NCBI GenBank assembly: GCA_030068145.1
Contig: JAPJBO010000481.1
Span: forward strand, 107,766-171,765
DNA length: 64,000 bases
Source: Diplonema papillatum
Taxonomy: Eukaryota; Euglenozoa; Diplonemea; Diplonemida; Diplonemidae
Reading direction: 5' to 3'
The translations under genes and the position numbers were made by a program. Each line of letters starts with the position of its first letter. Positions within the stretch are counted from its first letter, which is position 1. The notes below the pieces were generated by a model. That model searched no databases and was not told the origin of the DNA. It worked only from the letters and a program-made list of their open reading frames with translations. Shown piece by piece: positions 39,282 to 49,069 of this stretch.

Positions 39282-40870
39282 GCCACCAAACCCATCTCGC
39301 CAGTTAAAAAATCCCGGACCGCAAGTGAAATGTCCGCGATATTCTTATCGGTGAGAGACGTTACCGGGACCCGCGATGGCAGATCAGCAGGATTACCCGC
39401 GCTCTTCACCCAACGAACTGAAAATGCAATATTCAGTCGCTGCAAACACAACAATGCACGCACGACAGAGTCGTTGAGAACCTGCGAACGCAGGCATGAT
39501 CCTTTGCGGGCTACCCCCTGCACAGAAGTATTGTCCACCACAATGGACACCGAGGAGCCCGCGTGCGCTGGTGTGATGGCCGCTACGGACCTCTCCAAAG
39601 CCATGGCTTCCAACTCGTTGATGTGAAAACGCCTTTCGGCTCTCTTCCACCGCGCACCCACTACAACCATGTCGTTGGTGTCGACATCCACGAGTACACC
39701 GCCCCAACCATCCAGGCTGGCGTCAACAAAAACCGCCAACTCCGGCGTCTGCGCGGCAACAGGCACGGCACGTCGCCGCGCAACCCGTCGCAGCCATACG
39801 GGGAGCGACCGCCGTATGCCGTCGGAGAGGACGACCTTCTCATCTACGGCCTTCTCGCCCCGGTTCAACGCGTTCGTCACCCTGCGAAAGAACTTCAAGA
39901 CGAAGTAAAACTCGCCCACAAATACGCCGGTGATGGCCGAGGCGTGAAGGAGACGGCCAGCAAGGGACTCCACATCCGAGGCCGTCATTGAACCCCCTTC
40001 GATGGCGTCCTCTGCACGTTGCAACCGCGACCGCATTTTGCGCGATACGCCCACTGTTCCGTCGGCGTGATTCCACTCAACGCCGATGAACTCGTAGCTT
40101 TGCGCAGCCGTCTGCGTGTCGGCGGCCTTCCACGTCATGCCAGCTTCCGAAGCGAGCTCGTCCAACCGCGACGTCACCGCCAGCACCAGATCGTGCGGCC
40201 CTGCGTACCGGATGTTGTCCACCCACACGTGAACTACCACGTCCGAGGACACCGCGTACTGGCCGTCGACGTATTCCGGGTGCCCCGCCGCCGTCGACGC
40301 CACCGTGTGCATCAGCTCCGGCGCACAGGAATGTCCCATCGGCAGCCTCGTCAACTCCCACCACTCTCCTGCATCATCTTGGAATGCGAAGAGTCCGCGA
40401 GAGGCGATCGGAATCTCGATGCCGTAGAACCCACACCGGAAGTCTCGCGTCGAGCCACACTCCTCGCTGACCGCCTCGAGGTACTGAGAGACATGCTGAA
40501 GCGGGACATGTGCCTGGTAACCGTCCGTCTCGACCACAGCGTTGGCGTCGTACGTCCAGAGAATAAAGCGCTGACGAAGCGCCCCTTCTTTCTCCTCCAC
40601 AACGGTGAACGGGACATTGAGGAGGCCGTTAGGCCCACGACCGCGCTGAGCAATCCCGTGCGCCTGCAATTCCCTTGCATGTGCTGAAGCAAATCTAGAG
40701 GGACGTGGGGGAGAAGACTTCGTTCTGCCATGCGCATGAGGAAAAAACGTCCGCGACCAGGTTTCGTCAAATCGTTTCCGCGTTTGCGGGTTCATCCGCT
40801 TCCGCAGCACGTCGACATTGATCGGGGGCACCGAGTCGACATGCAATGGCGCCGACTTCTCCGCGTCATT
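39278..40870 (-). CDS. reverse transcriptase-RNase H, YR element copy 1
   Basis: The open frame runs from 42310 (1010 residues), but only the part below about 40870 (from residue ~480) has domain content. Landmarks counted from 42310: TRDFRCGFYGIEIP (~630), LPMGHSCAPELMH (~656), VWVDNIRYAG (~695), FVDASLDGWGG (~861), HINELEAMALE (~897), VDNTSVQGVA (~925) and NPADLPSR (~975). The RT motif C is WVDN instead of YxDD. The upstream half of the frame is Gly/Pro-rich and overlaps the recombinase frame, so it may be a shadow or an overlapping ORF2. Translation start is uncertain. Confidence 0.88.
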   Translation of the reverse strand, partial: NDAEKSAPLHVDSVPPINVDVLRKRMNPQTRKRFDETWSRTFFPHAHGRTKSSPPRPSRFASAHARELQAHGIAQRGRGPNGLLNVPFTVVEEKEGALRQRFILWTYDANAVVETDGYQAHVPLQHVSQYLEAVSEECGSTRDFRCGFYGIEIPIASRGLFAFQDDAGEWWELTRLPMGHSCAPELMHTVASTAAGHPEYVDGQYAVSSDVVVHVWVDNIRYAGPHDLVLAVTSRLDELASEAGMTWKAADTQTAAQSYEFIGVEWNHADGTVGVSRKMRSRLQRAEDAIEGGSMTASDVESLAGRLLHASAITGVFVGEFYFVLKFFRRVTNALNRGEKAVDEKVVLSDGIRRSLPVWLRRVARRRAVPVAAQTPELAVFVDASLDGWGGVLVDVDTNDMVVVGARWKRAERRFHINELEAMALERSVAAITPAHAGSSVSIVVDNTSVQGVARKGSCLRSQVLNDSVVRALLCLQRLNIAFSVRWVKSAGNPADLPSRVPVTSLTDKNIADISLAVRDFLTGEMGLVA

Positions 40871-40992
40871 CTTCGGCAACCGGGTCCTTTTCCCCCTCCG
40901 AAGTATCGAGTGCCGCTGGTGTTGCTGCACGAAGCGCTCAGGACTGGCTTGGTCGTCTGCGAGGCGAAGTCGCACCGCGCGAACCCCCTTCG

Positions 40993-42045
40993 TCAGAGGA
41001 ACATCGTCACCTCGCCGGTCTGCAGCACGCGCGCCAGAGCTACCGAATCCGTCGTGTACCGGATGGTCATGTCTGACACCGTCGGGTCCACTTCGTTGGC
41101 GTGCTTCGCCAGACGGGAGATCAAGTGCGCGGGGAACGGGGCCCCCCCGGCCTTTGCCGCCATCAGGTGGTCGACCGCGCCCCGCTTCACGCTGTGCGCC
41201 GAATACCGGCGCATCTTCTCGTCGGCTTTCAAAAGCTCGTCCAGCTGGTCCGTCGTCACCGTGCACAACTGGCGAAAATTGCCCATGCCCCGCAGCAAAA
41301 CCGAAATTTCCCGTGTCAATGGCCCCCGAATCTCTACCACCTTGCTCCGACAAAAGGGATTCCTTCGACGGCCCTTCGGCAGGGTATTCCAATCCACCAC
41401 TATGCCCGCGTCCGTCAACAGGGGAAACGACGCCCGGGACAGGGTATGGACCTCCCCCCATCGCGCCGCCGTTTTCCACGCAATCAATACAGCCGCACGC
41501 ACCCCTGGCGCCTGCCGGAACGCCCACTCCATCAGTACGTCCCTCGGGACCGGGATCGCCTGTTCCAACGGGATACTGCCCCCCGAACCCCGTAGAACCG
41601 TCATAAGCGAATGCAATGGGCGCGCATTCTCCCCAAAATGGCCGAAAACCGCCGACAAATTCCGGGCATACCCCAGCATACCCTGGGGCTCCACCTGCGT
41701 AGCCATAACAAAAAGCGTGGCTGTGTTCGGGTCCGTAGGCAGGCCATTGTCCGCCGCCCACCTGTGAAAGCGCCGCCACAAATTCTGGCGTTCCTGCAGA
41801 GTCGAATCCGCCCACGCCTTCACAACAAACTGGTGCAAGCGCTGGATTGCCTCTGTCGGTGTAACCACGCGCTCCCTGTGCCTCTTCCGTACACCGCGTG
41901 AGATCGGGGCCCCGGTCTTGCTCGCCACAACGGCGTAAATTTGCTGGCCGATCGTCGAAAGCGGGAATAGGGGTTGGATTCGGGGTGCTGGCTGCCCTGC
42001 GGCCGCGGGCGTGGATCCGTGACAGGGCGAAGAGCTGGCTTTCAT
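40993..42045 (-). CDS. tyrosine recombinase, YR element copy 1
   Basis: A 350-residue frame. N-terminal SAM-like helices (60-180) are followed by a catalytic domain with Arg195 in AARWGEV, Lys224 in LPKGRR, His284 in AHSVKRG, His315 in RLAKHAN and Tyr330 in MTIRYT. This is the R-K-H-H-Y set of phage-integrase-type recombinases. The usual HxxR has Lys at the third position with Arg one residue later. It would integrate the circular DNA intermediate by strand exchange, without a DDE integrase. The gene lies between Gag and RT and overlaps the 5' half of the long RT frame in another phase. Confidence 0.9.
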   Translation of the reverse strand: MKASSSPCHGSTPAAAGQPAPRIQPLFPLSTIGQQIYAVVASKTGAPISRGVRKRHRERVVTPTEAIQRLHQFVVKAWADSTLQERQNLWRRFHRWAADNGLPTDPNTATLFVMATQVEPQGMLGYARNLSAVFGHFGENARPLHSLMTVLRGSGGSIPLEQAIPVPRDVLMEWAFRQAPGVRAAVLIAWKTAARWGEVHTLSRASFPLLTDAGIVVDWNTLPKGRRRNPFCRSKVVEIRGPLTREISVLLRGMGNFRQLCTVTTDQLDELLKADEKMRRYSAHSVKRGAVDHLMAAKAGGAPFPAHLISRLAKHANEVDPTVSDMTIRYTTDSVALARVLQTGEVTMFL

Positions 42046-42234
42046 GTTTGCGGGTAAACTTGCCTGCGGAACGTCGCGAAGAGAATACGCGACCCGGGTC
42101 GGAGGAGGGATTCTTGGCCGAGACTCGGGTTCGCGCAGGGAATACGTTGCTCGGGTCGGAAGAGGGACCCTTGGTTGATGGTTGGATACTGGCAGAGGGT
42201 AGTCGGTCCCCCAGAGACCCCTGGGGAGGGCCAG

Positions 42235-42941
42235 TCACTTTCCCCAGGGTTTGGCGTTTCCCTGGCCCTTTTTTCCCCCTTTGCCTCCGCTGCGAGGACG
42301 GGCGTCCCACTTGCCCCTCTTTGCCATATCCCCCTCGACCTTGGCGACCGCCTTCTGCATCGGATTGTCCGATGTCATCGCCAACTCACGCATAAGCTGC
42401 GCCCGAGGAATATGCTTCACGTTCCAGTAGTACTGGAACTGTACTTCCTGGAACAAACTGTTCCCCAACCGGACGATCTCAGGGTTTTCCACCCAGCCCC
42501 CGCCTTGGGCCACTCCGTGCACCCAATCCCTCAAACGTTCGAATGCCCCCACGAGGGCTTCCGATTGCAAGCCTCCCATGTATTTGTGACGAAGGTCACT
42601 CACCAGCCTTGCGACGTCGCTCTCCATTGCCGCCTGCCACTCGCGAACGTCCGTCGCGTCTTCAGGGTATAGCGCCACCTTGGGGGACCTTGCGGGGACG
42701 TCCGCTGGCGGGAAGGGCAACGCATCACATGCCGCCGATGTCGCACCCGGCTGCGGTGTATAGGGCCGATCCTGCTTCCCCTCCAGGGCCTGCAGCTGTC
42801 GCTGCATCCGCATCAGCATGGCCATCATGTCGGCCTGCTGCTGCTGCTGCATTTGGATCTGATGCTGTTGCTGAAGGAGCAGCTGCTCGGTGGCGGTCGG
42901 TCGCTGCTGGTCGGAGGGCTGCAAGCACGGTGGGGGCAGTG
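42235..42941 (-). pseudogene. Gag-like protein, YR element copy 1, start lost
   Basis: Same sequence as the copy-2 Gag up to 42941, where the repeat array begins and the initiating region is replaced by acacaaaattac codons. It has a Gln/Met-rich helical stretch, a core of about 120 residues (DVREWQAAMESDVARLVSDL) and a basic Gly/Lys-rich C-terminus that overlaps the ORF2 start. Confidence 0.75.
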
Positions 42942-42944
42942 TGG

Positions 42945-43085
42945 CTTTTGTGTACACAAAATTACACATCGTGTACACAAAATTACACAAAGCATTACAC
43001 AAAGCATTACACAAAATTACACAAAATTACACAAAGCATTACACAAAATTACACAAGAATTACACAAGAATTACACAAAGGATTT
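42945..43085 (+). repeat. acacaaaattac minisatellite
   Basis: About ten irregular 12-14 bp units (attacacaaa with gc, aag or gaa fillers). It abuts the broken 5' end of YR element copy 1. Confidence 0.85.
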
Positions 43086-44683
43086 CACAGTGTATTTGGG
43101 CTCGAAATCGCTTTCGGAACCTTTTTCGCGACATTCCCGTCACATTTTGGCCTCAGCTTTGCCCCGTGAGTGAATTTGGATGTCTTTCGAGAAATTCACA
43201 GCTGGCAGACGAGTCTTCCCCACCACCACCACCACCACATCAGACTTTAGCCACCTCCTTGTCACGAACTTTCCTGCACGGTCAACCTTAATAAGGTCCT
43301 TATCGAGGCATCGTTTCAAGGAGAATGGCTTGCACTGAATTTGCCTCACTGGCCGCGCGGTAGCCTATGTGCGTACTGAGTAGGTTCGGGTGTCAAGAAG
43401 AGTGAGAGTGTGAATCGACATCAATGATGGACGACTCCAGCCTCAGGAGCCCAGGCCGCAGGCGAGACCCAACGTGACTTCGTTGTTATCTACAAGAACG
43501 AACACTTCCGTGTGACTCTGAGTCAGAAAGGGGCGCTGGAAAGATCTTGCGCAGAATTCTTCTACCCGGAACTTCTCTTTCCGAGCCTGTGGCGAAGGTC
43601 CTGCCACTACTGTAGTTACTGGAGAGGCGGGATCACGGCCGCTGAACACAAGGCCCCACGCACGAGAGCAGACAGCGAGGAAGGCCGGTGAAAAGGTGCG
43701 CGCCGTGCCGCAGGCGACTCCGCAAAGCTGCCACCTCGTACGGCAGGTTCCGCCCACAGGAACTACTCATCGGAATGGCAACGCAAGCAGGCCCGATGGA
43801 AACACGAAGTGAAGCGCGAGAGACGGACTACAGAGACGGGACGCGAGCCGTGCCAAGGGAAGACCGGGCGTTGGGAATCGTCAATGATCGTGCGAAACCG
43901 GAAGAAGTCAAAAACCGAAGCAACATCGACATGGAAGCACAGTCCAAGGACAGCCAAGCAGGCCTCCCAGGGCAGGGGAACCTACGGCGGTGATGTAGCG
44001 AAGCTCACTCGAGCTACCGATGAAGTCCCTTGTCAATACCAACGACGGTAACACGCATGCACAATGCCGGATGCTAGCTTCTGTCAAGAGCATGCGTGGC
44101 ACAGCCGTGTCTTAAAGGTGAGATGAGACACTCTGTCCAAGGACATACATACCACTACTGTATTTACTGGCTCACATGGTTGAAGGGAAACTCTTTTTGG
44201 TTCGACTCACGGTTCTGGGACCGTTGAGGTTGTTCATTGCGAAGGAATCCTGGGGGGACGTGGGCTCGGTCCGGGAGGGCAAGTTCTCAAGATCAGCCGC
44301 TGTTGTTGAAGATCCATTGACCGGGAAATCCTTCTTCAGAACCATGCGATTCAACTCGCGATACGTGATGCTCGTTCTCGGACCCGAGAACGAGCATCAC
44401 GTATCCAACACCCAGTTATGCTGAGACAGTGCGCGATGATCACTCGACCGATTCGGACACTTCAGTGTGAACACACAGCGCATCACTGCAAAAAGTTCGC
44501 TGCGTATACCAACCTACTCGGCTCTGCGCAGAGCACGAACATGAAGCCGCAGTGCCGCACGGAAACTGAGCACTGCCCCCCTTCGTCTTTTCGGATAGCG
44601 TGGCGAAAGCCGCAGTGCCACTCGAAGCTCGCAAGCAGCCGCCAGAACCTGAGCCCCGGCTGAAGGACACGGGCGAGCAACGG
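43086..44683. other. no gene recognised between the two YR elements
   Basis: Small frames only. 44080-44135 matches 6100-6150 inverted. A 22-bp perfect palindrome is at 44360-44405. Confidence 0.45.
44360..44405. repeat. 22-bp perfect inverted repeat with 2-bp spacer
   Basis: The arms gatacgtgatgctcgttctc-gg at 44360-44381 and the exact complement at 44384-44405 are separated by ac. No related sequence was seen elsewhere in the window. Confidence 0.95.
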
Positions 44684-44826
44684 AACATTTTGGTCCAACA
44701 TTTTGGTCCAACATTTTGGTCCAACATTTTGGTCCAACATTTTGGTCCAACATTTTGGTCCAACATTTTGGTCCAACATTTTGGTCCAACATTTTGGTCC
44801 AACATTTTGGTCCAACATTTTGGTCC
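44684..44826 (+). repeat. 13-bp satellite, 11 units
   Basis: Exactly 11 perfect aacattttggtcc units (143 bp) immediately before the B2 end of YR element copy 2, ending at the same phase as the array at 38771. Confidence 0.98.
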
Positions 44827-45332
44827 AGAATTCTCCGTCGTTCACGCACTCCTGAGACGCAAGCAATGAACGGAGAAAACACGAGAGGTCACATACGATG
44901 GGGTTACCCCCCGAGCTAGCCGCAGAAAGTGAGCGAACGGGCTAGCCCCGGAGGTCACGGGGGACGGAGGGTGGGAACCCATGCCCCACGGATCTCGCCG
45001 CCGAAGCAACGGAAGCTGGTATCCAGCAAGAAAGTGCACCCTCGCACGAGGGTATCCATGGCCGCACGGCCGTCGAAGGCAGAAAATGATAAACAGAGTT
45101 GCAGGGAGGGCGGGTGGGAAAATTTTCCCCCGCGATCCAAGTGCGCACCGAGGTGTCCTAAGGGTCGTTTGTTTTACCTAGTAGAATTCCCCTGATAAAT
45201 CAATAGAATTCTCCGTCGTTCACGCACTCCTGAGACGCAAGCAATGAACGGAGAAAACACGAGAGGTCACATACGATGGGGTTACCCCCCGAGCTAGCCG
45301 CAGAAAGTGAGCGAACGGGCTAGCCCCGGAGG

Positions 45333-46925
45333 TCACGCCACCAAACCCATCTCGCCAGTTAAAAAATCCCGGACCGCAAGTGAAATGTCCGCGATATTCT
45401 TATCGGTGAGAGACGTTACCGGGACCCGCGATGGCAGATCAGCAGGATTACCCGCGCTCTTCACCCAACGAACTGAAAATGCAATATTCAGTCGCTGCAA
45501 ACACAACAATGCACGCACGACAGAGTCGTTGAGAACCTGCGAACGCAGGCATGATCCTTTGCGGGCTACCCCCTGCACAGAAGTATTGTCCACAACAATG
45601 GACACCGTGGAGCCCGCGTGCGCTGGTGTGATGGCCGCTACGGACCTCTCCAAAGCCATGGCTTCCAACTCGTTGATGTGGAAACGCCTTTCGGCTCTCT
45701 TCCACCGCGCACCCACTACAACCATGTCGTTGGTGTCGACATCCACGAGTACACCGCCCCAACCATCCAGGCTGGCGTCAACAAAAACCGCCAACTCCGG
45801 CGTCTGCGCGGCAACAGGCACGGCACGTCGCCGCGCAACCCGTCGCAGCCATACGGGGAGCGACCGCCGTATGCCGTCGGAGAGGACGACCTTCTCATCT
45901 ACGGCCTTCTCGCCCCGGTTCAACGCGTTCGTCACCCTGCGAAAGAACTTCAAGACGAAGTAAAACTCGCCCACAAATACGCCGGTGATGGCCGAGGCGT
46001 GAAGGAGACGGCCAGCAAGGGACTCCACATCCGAGGCCGTCATTGAACCCCCTTCGATGGCGTCCTCTGCACGTTGCAACCGCGACCGCATTTTGCGCGA
46101 TACGCCCACTGTTCCGTCGGCGTGATTCCACTCAACGCCGATGAACTCGTAGCGTTGCGCAGCCGTCTGCGTGTCGGCGGCCTTCCACGTCATGCCAGCT
46201 TCCGAAGCGAGCTCGTCCAACCGCGACGTCACCGCCAGCACTAGATCGTGCGGCCCTGCGTACCGGATGTTGTCCACCCACACGTGAACTACCACGTCCG
46301 AGGACACCGCGTACTGGCCGTCGACGTATTCCGGGTGCCCCGCCGCCGTCGACGCCACCGTGTGCATCAGCTCCGGCGCACAGGAATGTCCCATCGGCAG
46401 CCTCGTCAACTCCCACCACTCTCCTGCATCATCTTGGAATGCGAAGAGTCCGCGAGAGGCGATCGGAATCTCGATGCCGTAGAACCCACACCGGAAGTCT
46501 CGCGTCGAGCCACACTCCTCGCTGACCGCCTCGAGGTACTGAGAGACATGCTGAAGCGGGACATGTGCCTGGTAACCGTCCGTCTCGACCACAGCGTTGG
46601 CGTCGTACGTCCAGAGAATAAAGCGCTGACGAAGCGCCCCTTCTTTCTCCTCCACAACGGTGAACGGGACATTGAGGAGGCCGTTAGGCCCACGACCGCG
46701 CTGAGCAATCCCGTGCGCCTGCAATTCCCTTGCATGTGCTGAAGCAAATCTAGAGGGACGTGGGGGAGAAGACTTCGTTCTGCCATGCGCATGAGGAAAA
46801 AACGTCCGCGACCAGGTTTCGTCAAATCGTTTCCGCGTTTGCGGGTTCATCCGCTTCCGCAGCACGTCGACATTGATCGGGGGCACCGAGTCGACATGCA
46901 ATGGCGCCGACTTCTCCGCGTCATT
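45333..46925 (-). CDS. reverse transcriptase-RNase H, YR element copy 2
   Basis: The full frame starts at 48365 (1010 residues) and differs from copy 1 at only a handful of residues. The domains and the WVDN motif are the same. Intact coding sequence, flanking structure and both termini make this the best candidate for an active element in the window. Confidence 0.88.
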   Translation of the reverse strand, partial: NDAEKSAPLHVDSVPPINVDVLRKRMNPQTRKRFDETWSRTFFPHAHGRTKSSPPRPSRFASAHARELQAHGIAQRGRGPNGLLNVPFTVVEEKEGALRQRFILWTYDANAVVETDGYQAHVPLQHVSQYLEAVSEECGSTRDFRCGFYGIEIPIASRGLFAFQDDAGEWWELTRLPMGHSCAPELMHTVASTAAGHPEYVDGQYAVSSDVVVHVWVDNIRYAGPHDLVLAVTSRLDELASEAGMTWKAADTQTAAQRYEFIGVEWNHADGTVGVSRKMRSRLQRAEDAIEGGSMTASDVESLAGRLLHASAITGVFVGEFYFVLKFFRRVTNALNRGEKAVDEKVVLSDGIRRSLPVWLRRVARRRAVPVAAQTPELAVFVDASLDGWGGVLVDVDTNDMVVVGARWKRAERRFHINELEAMALERSVAAITPAHAGSTVSIVVDNTSVQGVARKGSCLRSQVLNDSVVRALLCLQRLNIAFSVRWVKSAGNPADLPSRVPVTSLTDKNIADISLAVRDFLTGEMGLVA

Positions 46926-47047
46926 CTTCGGCAACCGGGTCCTTTTCCCCCTCCGAAGTATCGAGTACCGCTGGTGTTGCTGCACGAAGCGCTCAGGACT
47001 GGCTTGGTCGTCTGCGAGGCGAAGTCGCACCGCGCGAACCCCCTTCG

Positions 47048-48100
47048 TCAGAGGAACATCGTCACCTCGCCGGTCTGCAGCACGCGCGCCAGAGCTACCG
47101 AATCCGTCGTGTACCGGATGGTCATGTCTGACACCGTCGGGTCCACTTCGTTGGCGTGCTTCGCCAGACGGGAGATCAAGTGCGCGGGGAACGGGGCCCC
47201 CCCGGCCTTTGCCGCCATCAGGTGGTCGACCGCGCCCCGCTTCACGCTGTGCGCCGAATACCGGCGCATCTTCTCGTCGGCTTTCAAAAGCTCGTCCAGC
47301 TGGTCCGTCGTCACCGTGCACAACTGGCGAAAATTGCCCATGCCCCGCAGCAAAACCGAAATTTCCCGTGTCAATGGCCCCCGAATCTCTACCACCTTGC
47401 TCCGACAAAAGGGATTCCTTCGACGGCCCTTCGGCAGGGTATTCCAATCCACCACTATGCCCGCGTCCGTCAACAGGGGAAACGACGCCCGGGACAGGGT
47501 ATGGACCTCCCCCCATCGCGCCGCCGTTTTCCACGCAATCAATACAGCCGCACGCACCCCTGGCGCCTGCCGGAACGCCCACTCCATCAGTACGTCCCTC
47601 GGGACCGGGATCGCCTGTTCCAACGGGATACTGCCCCCCGAACCCCGTAGAACCGTCATAAGCGAATGCAATGGGCGCGCATTCTCCCCAAAATGGCCGA
47701 AAACCGCCGACAAATTCCGGGCATACCCCAGCATACCCTGGGGCTCCACCTGCGTAGCCATAACAAAAAGCGTGGCTGTGTTCGGGTCCGTAGGCAGGCC
47801 ATTGTCCGCCGCCCACCTGTGAAAGCGCCGCCACAAATTCTGACGTTCCTGCAGAGTCGAATCCGCCCACGCCTTCACAACAAACTGGTGCAAGCGCTGG
47901 ATTGCCTCTGTCGGTGTAACCACGCGCTCCCTGTGCCTCTTCCGTACACCGCGTGAGATCGGGGCCCCGGTCTTGCTCGCCACAACGGCGTAAATCTGCT
48001 GGCCGATCGTCGAAAGCGGGAATAGGGGTTGGATTCGGGGTGCTGGCTGCCCTGCGGCCGCGGGCGTGGATCCGTGACAGGGCGAAGAGCTGGCTTTCAT
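47048..48100 (-). CDS. tyrosine recombinase, YR element copy 2
   Basis: 350 residues, identical in translation to the copy-1 recombinase as far as can be seen, with the same Arg195, His284, His315 and Tyr330. Expected to act on the A/B termini and the target. Confidence 0.9.
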   Translation of the reverse strand: MKASSSPCHGSTPAAAGQPAPRIQPLFPLSTIGQQIYAVVASKTGAPISRGVRKRHRERVVTPTEAIQRLHQFVVKAWADSTLQERQNLWRRFHRWAADNGLPTDPNTATLFVMATQVEPQGMLGYARNLSAVFGHFGENARPLHSLMTVLRGSGGSIPLEQAIPVPRDVLMEWAFRQAPGVRAAVLIAWKTAARWGEVHTLSRASFPLLTDAGIVVDWNTLPKGRRRNPFCRSKVVEIRGPLTREISVLLRGMGNFRQLCTVTTDQLDELLKADEKMRRYSAHSVKRGAVDHLMAAKAGGAPFPAHLISRLAKHANEVDPTVSDMTIRYTTDSVALARVLQTGEVTMFL

Positions 48101-48289
48101 GTTTGCGGGTAAACTTGCCTGCGGATCGTCGCGAAGAGAATACGCGACCCGGGTCGGAGGAGGGATTCTTGGCCGAGACCCGGGTTCGCGTAGGGAATAC
48201 GTTGCTCGGGTCGGAAGAGGGACCCTTGGTTGATGGTTGGATACTGGCAGAGGGTAGTCGGTCCCCCAGAGACCCCTGGGGAGGGCCAG

Positions 48290-48997
48290 TCACTTTCCCC
48301 AGGGTTTGGCGTTTCCCTGGCCCTTTTTTCCCCCTTTGCCTCCGCTGCGAGGACGGGCGTCCCACTTGCCCCTCTTTGCCATATCCCCCTCGACCTTGGC
48401 GACCGCCTTCTGCATCGGATTGTCCGATGTCATCGCCAACTCACGCATAAGCTGCGCCCGAGGAATATGCTTCACGTTCCAGTAGTACTGGAACTGTACT
48501 TCCTGGAACAAACTGTTCCCCAACCGGACGATCTCAGGGTTCTCCACCCAGCCCCCGCCTTGGGCCACTCCGTGCACCCAATCCCTCAAACGTTCGAATG
48601 CCCCCACGAGGGCTTCCGATTGCAAGCCTCCCATGTATTTGTGACGAAGGTCACTCACCAGCCTTGCGACGTCGCTCTCCATTGCCGCCTGCCACTCGCG
48701 AACGTCCGTCGCGTCTTCAGGGTATAGCGCCACCTTGGGGGACCTTGCGGGGGGGTCCGCTGGCGGGAAGGGCAACGCATCACATGCCGCCGATGTCGCA
48801 CCCGGCTGCGGTGTATAGGGCCGATCCTGCTTCCCCTCCAGGGCCTGCAGCTGTCGCTGCATCCGCATCAGCATGGCCATCATGTCGGCCTGCTGCTGCT
48901 GCTGCATTTGGATCTGATGCTGTTGCTGAAGGAGCAGCTGCTCGGTGGCGGTCGGTCGCTGCTGGTCGGAGGGCTGCAAGCACGGTGGGGGCACCAT
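48290..48997 (-). CDS. Gag-like protein, YR element copy 2
   Basis: The first ATG is at 48997, giving 235 residues. The frame is open further upstream to A1 but without another ATG, and a stop lies just beyond. The N-terminal part is Gln/Met-rich and helical. The middle holds a helical domain (DATDVREWQAAMESDVARLV, later WVENPEIVRLGNSLFQEVQF). The C-terminus is Gly/Lys/Arg-rich (RSGGKGGKKGQGNAKPWGK) and could bind nucleic acid. It overlaps the start of the long RT frame by 76 bases. No zinc knuckle. Confidence 0.75.
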   Translation of the reverse strand: MVPPPCLQPSDQQRPTATEQLLLQQQHQIQMQQQQQADMMAMLMRMQRQLQALEGKQDRPYTPQPGATSAACDALPFPPADPPARSPKVALYPEDATDVREWQAAMESDVARLVSDLRHKYMGGLQSEALVGAFERLRDWVHGVAQGGGWVENPEIVRLGNSLFQEVQFQYYWNVKHIPRAQLMRELAMTSDNPMQKAVAKVEGDMAKRGKWDARPRSGGKGGKKGQGNAKPWGK

Positions 48998-49069
48998 CTC
49001 CCTCCATTTTCCCGTCGCCAAGATGTCGTCGAACTTTGCCCCGTCCAGGCCGTGAATCTCGACCAACGT

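Larger units (their letters stand above)
38772..42941 (-). mobile_element. YR retrotransposon copy 1 (DIRS/PAT/Ngaro type), 5'-truncated
   Basis: Minus-strand element, nearly identical to copy 2 at a constant offset of 6055 bp with no indels. Order on the minus strand: Gag, ORF2 with a nested recombinase frame, RT-RNase H, then B1 (39281-39150), A2 (39149-38904) and B2 (38903-38772). The 5' side is broken at 42941, where Gag runs into an acacaaaattac minisatellite, so the A1 repeat and the Gag start are missing. B2 joins the 13-bp satellite at ...tttggtcc|agaattctcc. Confidence 0.9.

Noticed and set aside
40730-41767. 345- and 262-codon plus-strand frames inside the YR elements (also 46785-47822)
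   Set aside because: Antisense shadows of the recombinase and RT genes, Arg/Pro-rich and identical in both copies only because the elements are.
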